Shown in pieces: positions 1 to 11,135 of a stretch of 64,000 nucleotides of DNA. The notes under the pieces are model-generated. The model made no database searches and had not been told where the DNA came from. It worked only from the letters and a program-made list of their open reading frames with translations. The first letter of the stretch is position 1. Each line of letters opens with the position of its first letter. Origin of the DNA: Chiridota heheva (Eukaryota; Echinodermata; Holothuroidea; Apodida; Chiridotidae); assembly GCA_020152595.1 (NCBI GenBank), contig JAIGNY010004520.1, positions 3,692,501-3,756,500 on the forward strand. Direction: 5' to 3'. The position numbers and the translations under genes were made by a program.

Positions 1-1347
1 TAATAATAGTAAAAATAAGAATAAATAGATAAAGCAAAACTAAAATAACTCATTTATATTTGGTCAGCTTTGACACACTGACAATTTAATAGCAAAATAA
101 ACGAAAGTTACGTCAAATAATTGTGTGGTGGAAAATTCCAATCACGCTTGAAAAATGCGGCGCTGTCACATATGCCTCTTTGCCACATAAATTTTACCGT
201 CCTTGGTCAAATGGTCAAGAAAAATGAAAATATATCTAATTGATCTCAATTTTCACTTTAACGAGTGACCTGCAACTTTGGTTTGCCAATTAAACGAATA
301 CTTTTATAAATAAAGAAAAAACTAATTATTGACGAATCTAAAATGTAAATTATTTATACCTCAACTTGATTTTAATACCAACATATCAGAGATGAATTGG
401 AATGAATTGTCTTAATATATGTGCACAATGCGCCCTATTCTGGCGTGTTGCAAAATTTCCTTCGTCCGACCGTAACCCATTACCAATAAATTTCTTTTAC
501 TTCTATCACTAATTACCCAAGAGATAATTGTGTTAACAACTTGTTGGCTTAATTTCCAGCTCATGAAATAAGAATAGCAATGTGCCATTATGATTTTAAA
601 ATCGCAATATTGCAAAATAAGGAATAAAAATGACTATTTCTTTTAAAATGATTCTTGTTTAATACGATTTGCAACAATGTGTATCCTTTTATCCATTAAT
701 TGTAGACCTGTTTTGTTTACAACTTACACACTTTAGTCTGTTAGTGGAACTTTGTTTATGTATAGAATTTTCAACATAGACCCCATTTCTTGATATGCAA
801 CACAGTGGGCAGGGCTCCTGCGATAACTTCAGTTTTGTATACGTCCAAAGATAGTATACCCCCAATAAAAATAAGATCCAAGGCCATTTTCTAGCCCAAT
901 TAGATAGTCTGAAAACTCCGTTAAGTAAAACTAAATCCCAAACGATTAGTTTTATGAAAAGTACAATACAAATGAAAAGTTCTTTTTATACTCAATTTGG
1001 AGTACGAAGGCAAGTCCCTTTATTCGTAATTACCGAACAATAGATTTACATGGGGGATGAACAGAGTTATTAGCCGGACGAATAGCAGTTATCAGCTTGG
1101 TACACACTTGTATACCAGTATACGCAACACCCATTTAGACACTTAGCGTACAATGGTGTGGTATTTTAAGGAAGTATATAGATGGGCGGACTTAATTTGT
1201 CTGACAAAATTAGGAGAGGCACAGTGAAGTGAAGTTAGTCATAACAATTGCCTGATTAGAGAATTTTAATTGTTGCCACTGTCTGATGAAGTGTATTTGT
1301 AGTTTTATTTATCAAGGAAGGAGAGGGGAGGGGAGGTAATAACTTTT
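1..1347. other. Upstream non-coding region of nodal, no gene seen
   Basis: I see no convincing coding region or repeat family here; the longest open frame, on the minus strand near 412-615, has no recognisable motif and AT-rich composition. Because it lies directly upstream of a nodal locus, it is the natural place for its cis-regulatory DNA, but I did not find a cluster of Smad, FoxH1, Sox or TCF sites convincing enough to list. If exon 1 of nodal is not the one proposed at 1348, it could also lie here or outside the window. Confidence 0.5.
1175..1181 (+). promoter_or_regulatory. TATA-box-like element upstream of candidate nodal exon 1
   Basis: The sequence TATATAG lies about 170 bp before the candidate start codon at 1348. 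This would place a transcription start near 1205 and leave a 5' untranslated leader of roughly 140 bp. It is the best TATA match in the interval immediately upstream, but such matches are common in AT-rich DNA, so this is only suggestive. Confidence 0.2.
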
Positions 1348-1396
1348 ATGAGAATTGTTACAACATTGATTGCTGTGCTCCTTAAAGTTTCAAACA
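1348..1396 (+). CDS. Candidate first coding exon of nodal (signal peptide)
   Basis: From the ATG at 1348 the reading frame gives a short basic start and a hydrophobic run, MRIVTTLIAVLLKVSN, which looks like a secretory signal peptide, as expected at the N-terminus of a TGF-beta precursor. The frame stops at 1417, so it can only be an exon. The only good phase-1 donor is the GT at 1397, and phase 1 is exactly what the acceptor at 2184 requires; splicing would give an intron of 788 bp. Against it: the donor (GTCAGG) is weak. Vertebrate Nodal also has about 40-60 further prodomain residues between the signal peptide and the region encoded by the next exon, so a middle exon may be missing. Treat as a hypothesis. 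Confidence 0.25.
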
Positions 1397-2184
1397 GTCA
1401 GGCCCGACTTGATAAATAAGCAGGTCGGGTCAGACTTTTCCTCTTTATTTTCTTTATTCTGAAAAGCAGAAGTAATTAGGATCGAATTTTCCCTATCAAC
1501 GGCGCTATTGTATTTGTTCTCCTGTTGGTTCCGAGTTGTTGTGAAGTTGGTGTTGAGTATCATATTAGCAATGGATGAAGTCCTTATTGTGTGGTTGAGC
1601 AGTTATCTTAACTAACATAAGTGGTCTCATTATTTGCTACAGTAAGTTTGTGGTTATGATTTGCTGGAACAAATTTTTAAGGAAAACGAAAAGTCAAGAT
1701 GAAACGTTTAATTCTTTATTTCAATTATACGATCTAATTATATCGTTTTCATGATATGAAATTTAAACGGTATTTTGATAGAGCTTGAATTATGATGTGT
1801 TAAAAAAAGTGCTATTTGTTTTGTTTACTTGTCACTGAAGGACCATTTTGATCCAGATATCATTTTGAACGATTCTGAATTAAAATAATACACTTCAAAC
1901 AAAAAGCAAATTTCATACATTGTCCATCACCTTCATCAAAACAATGTGTAAACTTTATATAAGACTCATTCAAATTGTCCTCTCACTTTTCGAACAAGTG
2001 TCCGTGCATGTGGTGTCCTTTATGTCCAAAGAATGTGACAGGTATATTGATGAACTATTCAATTATGTTCATTTTAGATAGAAAGTCCTTTCCAATTTTG
2101 TAATTCAATACTTTTTTGTGCATAATTTAAAAAAAAATCTCAAAAACAACAAATCCTTAATTTCCCTTTTTTATTTCATTGCAG

Positions 2185-3194
2185 GTGCTCCCAAGAATTT
2201 TGACAGAAGGACACAGATGTGGAGAGTTGTTTTCCCGACCCTTAAGAAGTTTGAAGAGGACATTTTGTTGGCAGAGCTCCGCGTGAGGACAACTGATACT
2301 GTACCTCGTATTGTTGGAACCGATCCTCACCGAGTCCTCAGTTTTCCGTGCGAATCCGGTGTATCAGATCGCCAATGCGTAGAGCGGAAATTGACCAAAT
2401 CTTTGGAGTCGACCAAACACCGCTACGATGACATTCTCAGAACGAGCGTCATTGACGTCACAAATATCGTCAAGGAATGGAAAAGTGAAAACATTGAGGA
2501 TGGTCACATGATTGAAATTTGGACTCATGACAGAGCGAACTCTGACATTATCGAAGATGGTTCGTCTGAAGGTCAAACAGTTGAACGACAGAACGGATTG
2601 ATAAGCGTTCTGACCAACTTTAGAAACAAACGTAGAAACAGGAAAGGAAAGAGAGCAGAAAACATGTTTGAAGAAATTTCCTTAGTTGTCTATTCTAAAA
2701 CTGGAAAAGTTATTTCTATCGCTGAAGACCGCTACGATTCATTCGGGTACCGTCTTCAACGCAGTGCTAAAAAGACCAGCAAAGAACTGAAGCTAGAGAG
2801 AGCGCGCCGCAGGGAGGTCAAACGCAGATTCCAGGAAGCACGTGATGAGAAACTGAATCGCGAGTCAGTGGTCGTCGATGTAGGTCCATGTCGTCTCATA
2901 CCAATGGCAGTGGATTTTGAGCAGATTGGCTGGGCCCCGTACATTATCTACCCTAAGAAATACAACGCGTATCGATGCGGTGGCCGTTGCAGTGGTCCGC
3001 TAGATGTAACGCACAACCCAAGTAACCACGCGGTTATGCAGGATTTGATCCGTTTGCGAATGCCAGGGAGGGCACCCGAACCCTGCTGTATACCAACAAA
3101 GTACCGATCATTAAGTATGTTGTACATTGAAGAGGGGTCTGTGATGGTCCGCCATCACACTGACATGATTGTTGAAAAGTGTGGGTGCAGATGA
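2185..3194 (+). CDS. nodal: Nodal, last exon (prodomain plus complete mature ligand)
   Basis: Secreted TGF-beta superfamily ligand that acts as a disulfide-linked dimer on activin-type receptors and Smad2/3 in axis and left-right patterning. A pyrimidine-rich tract ending in GCAG at 2181-2184 is the acceptor; the first codon is split (phase 1). 2185-2804 encodes prodomain with hydrophobic strands and an extra basic stretch at 2622-2654. A basic cluster RRREVKRR (2805-2828) is the likely convertase site, so the mature chain starts near 2829. It has all seven cystine-knot cysteines (codons 2889, 2976, 2988, 3084, 3087, 3180, 3186). The motifs IGW, YNAYRC, PCC and LSMLY before a terminal CGCR separate Nodal from BMP2/4 and Vg1/GDF1. 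No frameshift or stop interrupts it, so it looks functional. No N-glycosylation sequon is visible in the mature part. Exon 1 is uncertain. Confidence 0.93.
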
Positions 3195-3821
3195 GAGTCA
3201 GAAGGTCTTCGATAGTGACGTAGGCAAATGCCATGAAAATTGTGCAATGATTAGTTCCGCGCTTTAAATATATGATACTAGCTCGAAAATTCATAAGTGG
3301 AAGATTTGGCTCCTATTTAAGCTAGTTTAAGTGGATTAAAATCATATTCCAAAATTGTATGATATAATGTCACAGATAGGAAGACGCAATCCACCTGTGC
3401 CACGCGTTCACATGGAAGTTCAAATGCCGCACATTTATTAGCGTCATTAAAGGCATAACCGACATAAAAGTGGTAGGGAAAGTCCGACCTTAGTTCAGCA
3501 TTGATAATAATTGATGTATATTCAGAAGAAGAAAAAAGGACAACTAACAGACCAATGGGTTGCTTCGAAATATATATATATTCTCACTCACTCTTCTCCT
3601 CACGTGGAGATTGTGGCCTTTAAAAAGAAATGTATCTCTTTCTGATTATCCTGTCAAGTAGTAGAGGGGGTGGGGGGGGGGGGGTTAGGTTGAATGTAGT
3701 CTTTTCTGACAAAATTGTGTATGTACCAACACCCTCTATTCAATTCTTCTACAGGTCCTAGCTAGGGATAGCTTGATTGCTATATATAGAATTCAAAACA
3801 GGTAAATGTTTTTTGTGTGTG

Positions 3822-3827
3822 AATAAA
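3822..3827 (+). other. Poly(A) signal AATAAA, candidate for nodal
   Basis: A canonical AATAAA 628 bp after the nodal stop, followed by a T-rich stretch. A second canonical signal lies at 4859-4864, so either or both could end the transcript. Confidence 0.35.
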
Positions 3828-4858
3828 GCGTTATTTTTGATAAAATAATTTGGATATTCTAATATAATCGGCCAAAAAGTTCACTCGTCTTCCCATCTGC
3901 CCATGCTGGATATAGATGAGCATTGTATGATCAGTGTTACCACGGTTGCTACTGCCAATATTTTATCTCTTGTATTCCATGAATGAAGTGTATATGCAAA
4001 TCAATTTTTCTTCTATTGTATTCATTTTTCTTCTTCCTATAATTATTGTTTATTACAAAGTTTAGTCTCCTGACATGCGAGAATTTTAATTTGTTTTTTT
4101 AAAGGTTGCTTTAAGATAATATTCTATTTCACTATAGAATTAAATGAATTGCCCAATTATAGCACAGCCTCGAATTTTTAAGACTTTAGACTTAACATAA
4201 TGCAGATATCAATGACGTTTCCTGCTGCGTCCCGATTTAAATACTGGAAAAAGCAAAGTTCGTATGTGAAATACTTGAATTAGGTATTTAAACTGATAAA
4301 GGTCATAAGTGTTTCACAAACAACAACTATTTAGCTGTTTAGGGTTTCTCTCAAAGTTAGACCAGATGGACTTTTCAGGAAACATGTAATTTGAAATTGT
4401 GAAGGGGGCGGGGAAAGGTGGGGGAGGGGGGGGGGGGGAAGAGGATCCACGGTTCTCCACCTCATAAAAGATGAAGTGATATCACAGTTGAGATTATTTT
4501 AAGGGGCCCGATACTGAAACCCCATTTTAAAACCGTGAAATAAATACAGTGTGAAAATATCAAGTGTTTGCCTCCCTTATTACGCTCATAGAAATTTATA
4601 AGTGTATCAAACGACTAACATTATAGATTATTGTGCAGTGGTATAGCTTCGCAGTTTGATGACGTAATATCAATGTCGCATAAAGCCAAGAAAAATGAAT
4701 CACTTATCATATGATATGCATATCACATATTTGTTTCTATACATATCTCGATGTACATTTTAAAGTCAAATTTAACATAAGTATCATGTGTGAATATTAG
4801 ATGTAAATAGCTCAGATATATTGTTTATCCGTGCATTTCTACCTACAAGGCACAGGTC

Positions 4859-4864
4859 AATAAA
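4859..4864 (+). other. Second poly(A) signal AATAAA downstream of nodal
   Basis: AATAAA followed within about 25-45 bp by a GT/T-rich stretch (GTGTCTTTTTCTTGAGTGTG), the usual arrangement of a cleavage site. It would give nodal a 3' untranslated region of about 1.7 kb. The interval 3195-4858 otherwise shows only G-runs near 3666-3685 and 4391-4439 and no coding sequence. Confidence 0.35.
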
Positions 4865-5030
4865 ATGTCATAAAAAACAAAATAGTGTCTTTTTCTTGAG
4901 TGTGTTTGATTTCTTTAACATAATTTTAGATAGAAATAAGCGTATGATACCCTCACTCATTCATGCTCTCCTTCCACTGTCCCCGAAGCATTGCCAGTAA
5001 TCTATAACACTGTTGTAACGATGAAGTTGC

Positions 5031-5490
5031 AATTCTCCCAACCCTCTCCCGTTCTCATCTCTCTCCCTGTTCCCACTTCCTCCCCGTATCCAGCTCTCCC
5101 GTGTTCCAACCCCTCCCCGTTCCCATACCCTCCCCGTTCCCACACCTCACCTATTCCAGTCCCCATTCCTCGTTCCAATCCATTGTTCCACTCCCCTCCC
5201 GGTTCCTATCCCTTCCATGTTCCCATTCATTTCCCGTCCTCCCTTGTTCCCATAACCGTTCCCATCCCACAACCCTTGCCGTTATCACCCCTTGTCCCCA
5301 AAGCCTCCATCGTTCCAGGTCCCTCCCTTGCCGCTGGTCCTTTCTCCCTTCCTCGTCCCTGGTCCTTAGTTTTTCCATCATCCCAGATCCACCCCTCGTC
5401 TCTGGTCCATCCCTCGTCTCTGGTCTCTCCATCCTCCCTGGTCCCTCCCTCTTCTCTGGCGCTGGTCTCTTTCAAAGGGAATAACTTTGG
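5031..5490 (+). repeat. Pyrimidine-rich minisatellite (CCCTCCC/GTTCCC units)
   Basis: Degenerate tandem units of about 12-16 bp built from CCCTCCC, GTTCCCA and, toward the right, CTGGTCC(CT)CCCTC. The strand is almost purely C and T with few G. Open frames across it on both strands are by-products of the composition and do not look like proteins. Confidence 0.75.
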
Positions 5491-5579
5491 TAGATACTTT
5501 AGTTCCTAGAGTTTCCAGAAGCTTCGCAGCATAAATTTGATTTAATTTGGTAAATATCTGACTTTTGAAAGCTTTCATG

Positions 5580-6115
5580 GGAGGGATAGGGGAGGATGGA
5601 CCACGGGGGAGGAAACAGGGGAAGCTCTGAGGAATTCAGTATTTACCATATTAATTTCTAATCATATTTATGCTGCCAATGACCTGATGACATATTGATT
5701 ACATGTATCGACAACAAGATTTCATGTGGAGTCCAGAGAGCGAAACCCAAAGAAGCTTTCAAAAATAAAATATTTCTCAGGGAGGAGAGAGACAGGGAGG
5801 AGGCAGGGACCAGAGAGGATGGAGGGACCATGAACAAGGGAGAGACCAGCGAGGAGGGAGGGACCATGGGGAGGTAGGCACCAGGGAAGCATGTTGGGGC
5901 CCAGGGGCGAAGCCCTCGGAAGCTCGAGAAATTCAGTATTTACCCATTGTTATTTCCGTTGAAAGGAAGGACCAGGGAGGAGGGAGAGATCAGTGAGGAG
6001 GTAGGCACCAGAGACGAGGGAGGAACTAAAAACCAGGGACGAGTTAGAGGCCAGTGACCAGGAAGGGACGAGGGTCCAGGGACGAGGAAGGGACTAGGAA
6101 CAAGGCACAAAGGAG
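5580..6115 (-). repeat. Purine-rich minisatellite, mirror of the 5.0-5.5 kb array
   Basis: Units such as GGGAGGAGGGACCAGG are the reverse complement of the CTGGTCCCTCCC units in the preceding array, so the two arrays face each other. A shared unique-looking block (GAAGCTC, AATTCAGTATTTACC) occurs at about 5625-5655 and 5920-5945 within the region, showing a duplication of the repeat plus its flank. Confidence 0.65.
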
Positions 6116-6119
6116 TGAC

Positions 6120-6335
6120 CAGATTTTTGTTAGTCCAATATGTACGGGGAATGTGATCCCCCATTGTAACAGACTGGTGCCCCTGTTATTTTGTTGTTGT
6201 TTTGGGCTCACTAATTATATGACTGGGGATGTATAAGTATATGACTTCAGAAGTGTCCCGCTAGATGACGTGCCCACCCCCCCCCCCCCCACTCCCTTTT
6301 TTATTCCCTTCTTTCGAAAGCTTTATACACCCCTG
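6120..6335 (+). repeat. Dispersed repeat, copy 1 (second copy at 41915-42140)
   Basis: Shares with 41915-42140 the order: AGTC(C)A/CATATGTA, GGGGAATGTG, CCCC, TTTTGTTGTT, GGGCTCA, a G-rich or C-run segment and finally ACACCCCTGGG. The two are diverged but collinear and in the same orientation. The class of element is unknown. Between this and 6930 I see nothing recognisable. Confidence 0.5.
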
Positions 6336-6929
6336 GGATGGTGTCTATGCCACATTTCTAGCTGGAACCTTTCATAATTCTATATGCTTATAAAAAAAGG
6401 TTTGTACAACAGGTGTAGGCAGGGGCGTCACCAAGGGTGCAGCACACCCAGAAATGATTTTTCGAAAAATATGTTGGGAAAATGTTGTGATTTGTCGGAG
6501 AAATTCTCCCCGTATTCAGGATATAGTTTAACGTTGCACAGTCTCGTCGAGGGAGATGAGGGTGTCGCCTTAAGGGTAGGGATTCTTGTTCGCGTGGTTT
6601 TGCAGATATAAATTAATCAGTTAGCACCATCAATTCGACAGTAAAACTCCGTTTAATCAGAACTGGTCGGGACCGATAGTTAAGATATACAAAAATTGGC
6701 ACCACTATACAGTATATTTTTAGCTTCTTCTGATTAGTCAGTTCCGAAAAATTCATTTCCCGAAAATCGACAAACTTTGGCCGAAAGTTGAAGTAAATTG
6801 GTCCAAAAAGGACCCAGAACCAAAAGGTTTTGTGGTTCCGATGCTTCTTATTCATAAGCTGATTGATTTGCAAAATTTGTATTTACTTAGAGTCATGTCA
6901 ATGCATATCATGCAATATTAGTTTAAGAA

Positions 6930-7610
6930 TATTTATTTATAAACCACACCCACCATGCAGCTCAATAAAGATGTTGACAATATTAGCATTTGCACAATAC
7001 AACATTATCATAGCAAGTATATGATGCAAAAACGGTTGCTCATTTATCCTATTTCAAGAATTTGTCAGTTAGCCCCACCTACTCATTTATATTCATGAAT
7101 TCTGTGTACCTTATATAGCATAAATCTGATGTATCATTCATGGGGTACAGTATGGTGTTTACATCATTTAGCACTGTCACAGTAAGGCACACTGGGCCAC
7201 CATGCATATCTGCTGATAACATAAGCATGTACACAATAAACAACAAAAGTATCATGCCCAAAATGACACAGAACGGACATACTGTTGCTCATTTATCACT
7301 TTTTCAAAATTTTTAATTTAAGCCCCGACCACTTATTAATGTGCATGATATCATCACCAAAATATGACATGAATCCAGTTTACCTTTCTTGAGATACCGT
7401 ATTTACAAGCTCTTTTCAGCAAAATCATATTAAGCCCCGCCCACTATGCATATTAATGAAATTCAAAAATTTTACACCATGAAGATGTACACACCTGCTA
7501 ACAACATAATCATCCCAAATATGAAACAAAACAGAATTGCCGTTGTTAAAATATGCACACTTCAATATTTTTATATTAATATGCATGACATCACCATCAA
7601 AAAAATAGGG
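6930..7610. repeat. Degenerate tandem repeats around 'GCCC(C)RCCCACT...CATAT/TCATG'
   Basis: Blocks recur about every 240 bp with the order: TTGCTCATTTATC, a T/A-rich spacer, AGCCCCGCCCAC-like segment, TTAATGTGCATGA/TATTCATGAAT and CATCACCAAAAT or related. At least three diverged copies are visible near 7030-7100, 7280-7370 and 7430-7610. No coding sequence is supported. Confidence 0.45.
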
Positions 7611-8239
7611 CACATCTATAGACCATGGGCTATACACACACCATGGGCTATGGACACATACACACATATACACGCCATCATGTCGCATAGGTTCCTGTTG
7701 CTATCGCATCGGAACCAAAAATTGAAGAAAATTCAAAATGAAAGAAACTCCCGATATTAAAGAAATTCTCCCAAATTGAAGATTTCAATTTGCTTTATGA
7801 TTCGAGCGTTGGGAGCATGCGATGTGGTTGAGATTTTGTTGAACGTCAAAGTTCTGTTTCCCTTGGTTATGCGTAGGGGCATAAGAAAGGTCACCTCTCT
7901 CGGGGAGGGGGGGAGTAGTAAGAACTCAAAATTTTGCACAGGTAAATATAATTTGCCATCAAGCGTTACTGCTATATTCGGGAAATCTTGTTCATTTTGG
8001 GGAAATTTCCTTCAATTTCGGTCATTTTTCTTCAATGTTTCATTTCATTTATTCCGTTTCTTCACCACATTAAAAACAAAAAATAACAAAAAAATACTAA
8101 GAATATACATGCAAACAAAAATACAGAAAGTTCTGAAATGATCGGGCCCTATGCGGGGGCGAGTGGGGCCCTGTGGGCACCTGTGGTATGTAGTATAATG
8201 GTATATATTTTCTACGAGCCACCTTATAGAGTCCGGGCC

Positions 8240-8273
8240 AGGGGGCAGCTGCCCTCTTTAGTTACGTCACTGC
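8240..8273 (-). repeat. hAT-like terminal sequence (single end)
   Basis: Read on the minus strand this begins CAGTGACGTAACTAAAG and runs into GGGCAGCTGCCC, the style of terminus used by many hAT elements. I could not find the partner end with a matching 8-bp duplication, so it is listed as a solitary end. Confidence 0.3.
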
Positions 8274-8289
8274 ACTGGTTGCATATATG

Positions 8290-9560
8290 GCTGTAAAGTG
8301 GTCGCGAATCAATGACCGTCAACCCAACTGTAAAACCTCCGTGGATAGCTGCAAGCTATCCTAGAGCCTGTGACTGAACCAAGTCTGAGAGAGGGCCCTC
8401 CTCCAAAACGGGGAGGCGGTGAACAACTCCTCAGGATGGCCTTGCTATGCCAAAGATTGGCGGACAAAGGCCACACACTTAAACGAAGTGCTCCGGGACT
8501 GTGATGCAGTTTGCCGGAGCTCGGGAAAGAGACAAAAGTCGTTCCTGATCCAAGGCTTGTATGGGAAGCCTGCAAAGTCTTGAGCAGCTGAGGGAACCGC
8601 AGTTGGCCGGGCCAAGTGGGCAATATCTGTCGTACGTCGCCTTGTTTAACATACTCTGTACTAGCGTGAAAGGCGGAAAGTGTAACTCACATAGTGAGTC
8701 TCTTCAAAAGTAAATTCGTCGACCCTGAAACCGCGGGTCAGGAGATAGGACGCAAAGAATCAATAGCTTGCGATCGTCCACGGATGCTGACAGACCTACA
8801 TCCGGGAGACCAAATAAGGTCCTGATCGCTCTGGTCACCTATGGGAAGCACGCCCATCTTGTGGGGGTTTCACTGAAGCGAAACGATTGTGATCATGTTC
8901 CCGTAGTCCGAGGTGAGCGGCCTTAAGGCTGGCATACTTCGTCCTGCGCCGAGACGAGAGGAAGGACTCCAGAAACTCTTGGAGTCCTGGAGTCCGTTCC
9001 TCTCTGTCCGAAAAGGAGACCACAACAGTGGTATAAAGTCGGCGCGAATCTGAACTGCCTTGCTCAGCACTAGCAGCAAAAGGTGAAAAATGCCCAGCAT
9101 ACTGCCTGTAAAATAGGCCAAGTACCTGTCCAAGTTTCTGTCATAGGGAGCCACATGAAATGTGCCCCTATCTTGACCAAGACGCATCCGTCGGCACTGA
9201 CGGTGAAAGTCTGACGGGTGGAAACTTCGTTCCTCACAACAGGTGGGAGCGTCCGCACCACCATCAAACGGGGTTGGCCACCGACTAAGCGTGTAAAGTG
9301 GAGGTACTGAATGAGACCATCTTCAGCCCGAGGATAGACTTCAACACCGTCCTTTTCGGTGGTGTGTGGGAGGCAACAGCTCCTCCTCACGGCTTGTGTG
9401 ATTCAAGACAGAAGTCTAGACGTAAAGAGGTCCATAGAGAAAGAAAACATCCTCCCATGGATGGAACTAAAATTCTTCCCATTAGAGCTTCCAGCTTCTT
9501 TCTCTGTCCCTACTCCGGGACCTACTCCGTTGTAGAGAGAACCGGGGGAGAAAAATAAGC
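8290..9560 (-). pseudogene. Decayed DIRS-type reverse transcriptase / RNase H
   Basis: Read on the minus strand, different frames give in order pieces that match the general layout of DIRS-group polyproteins. A MGRILVPSMGGCFLSL-like end of the reverse transcriptase lies near 9480. Next comes a segment with NP...WW...LL.G ending in an RNase H start TDAS..R.GH (about 9360-9140). A TTVVVSF.DREERTPG segment (about 9020-8975) resembles the DNTTVV-x-GGTRS block, and LKAAHLGLREH.HNR.AS (about 8930-8870) resembles the AAHLPG..N..AD.LSR end. Stops and frame changes interrupt it at many points, so it is dead. DIRS elements move as circular DNA using a tyrosine recombinase; I did not find the recombinase. 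The identification rests on motif order read by eye across frames, not on an alignment. Confidence 0.45.
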
Positions 9561-9881
9561 AAAATGCCGAACGTCGGTGAAATGCCCACGGTGAAGTGCC
9601 GTTAAGCAGGAAGAGTTATTCAGGCTGATAGCACTGGTTGTACACTTTACGGGCTGTTAACTCTGTAAAAAACTCGTACAACTGCGGAGCTGTGGAGCCC
9701 CGGTGATTGAGAAGCAGCATGGCAGATTAGACTGCTGACCTTGAGCAAAGTTTGTTTAAACTTTACTGAACTAAACCAACGGTTAGCGAACTAAAAGGCA
9801 GGCCGTTAATATAAAATGTATACAAAATGGGCTGCTAACCGTGTAAGGCTATGTAGCTGCGGGACGGTTTTGGGTCGTAAG

Positions 9882-9923
9882 ACCGCGGAGCCATAAGTCA
9901 TTGTCTATGGCTCCGAAGCGGTG
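9882..9923. other. Strong 14-bp-stem hairpin inside the GC-richer island
   Basis: ACCGC followed directly by GGAGCCATA pairs with TATGGCTCC and, after a 3-base bulge (GAA), GCGGT. The loop is about 10 bases. It is the longest clean hairpin I saw in the island. Confidence 0.6.
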
Positions 9924-11135
9924 TCTGAAGACTGCAGCAGTTGCGGAACCGCGTAGCTCTAGGCCACTCTTATCAACAGCGTAACTTGTCTATGCAATTG
10001 ATTGGAAAAGGTGTTACTATACGACGTATAGTTACAACTTTGGAACTGCGGAGCCTATGGCTACGGATGTGGAGAAAACCTATACAGTATGTCTGTATGG
10101 GTAGTTAACTAACAGGCCGTGAAGCCGCAAGCCGCGTTGAACTGCTTTAAGAAGGTGCTGTTTTTAATAGTTACCCCAATCGTGAGATTGTTTATCAAAA
10201 GGCCACCTATGTCAAGAAAAGCTAGTGGCTATGTGAGGGGGACTACTGCTGTACTGGTACGTGTCCCTATTAAAATAGCTATCAGTACAAAAGAACCGTC
10301 TGGATCTACGATAGCCTTAGAGTACTACATCTGTTACACGAGTCGTTACCTCCGTATACTTCTAGTCACCACGGAGCCACTGAGTAAGTGGCTACGTGTG
10401 AGGGATTTAAGTCGTACTCAGTACGCAGTCCTGCTGGAATAGCTAAAAATATACTGGAGCCGTATGGGATACGGAGGAGTTCAAGGGCTACGCAAGCTAT
10501 ACAAGCCATTAACTCTGTTTGTTTCACTACGGAGCTACGAAGCTGCGTGAGGAAGGAGGGGGACTACTGTCGTACTCAGAACGTGTCCTGGTAAGAATAA
10601 CAGCCCGGTACTCTGTAGCTCCTGGTCGCTTACCATGCAGTTGCGCTGCTGGTGTATACTATTAACTCCGTTTGTATCTGTTCACCACGGAGCAGCGTAG
10701 CCGGTGGCTACGTGTGGGGGACTACCGTCGAACACATACGCATCCCGGTAAGAATGATGACCACGGTAATCGGTCGTATTATCCCAAAGTTGTGTAATCT
10801 GGGTTTACCGTACGTTGTACGCTATCCCGTGTAGGTCCTGTGGGGGCCTAACAGCCCGTTCACCACAGCCATGTAAGGCTAGGCTCTGAAAGCGTAAGAG
10901 CCTGTACGAGAAGTGTATGGACCTGTAAAGCCGTGTCCCAGACTTGTGAACTCATGTCTTCGAGCCATAGACACCAGTACGGAGCCGTTCAGAGGGCCCG
11001 TAAAGTTGTGGTGCTCCCGGGGTTACCGTACATTGCACGTAAAACCGTGCTAATCTCTTTATAGTTTGAGCGGAACGTCACGCTCAACGCAAAAATTATA
11101 TTTAGTGTAGTTCGGATGGTCGTGCAACTACGTAA

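Noticed and set aside
1944-2041. An ATG followed by a hydrophobic stretch and a strong CAG|GTATAT donor, a possible nodal exon 1.
   Set aside because: The donor is phase 2 while the nodal acceptor at 2184 needs phase 1; joining them reaches a stop within a few codons, and the intron would be only 143 bp.
2118-2184. The first 22 codons of the long frame that continues into nodal (MHNLKKNLKNN...).
   Set aside because: They translate the branch/pyrimidine tract and acceptor of the preceding intron; low-complexity lysine, asparagine and phenylalanine, no signal peptide.
4961-5509. Proline/serine-rich and glycine/arginine-rich frames at 5 kb.
   Set aside because: By-products of the C/T-rich minisatellite on both strands.
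7776-8141. A 121-codon open frame on the plus strand.
   Set aside because: AT-rich, includes the TTCATTTTGGGGAAATT simple repeat, and no recognisable motif or splice context.
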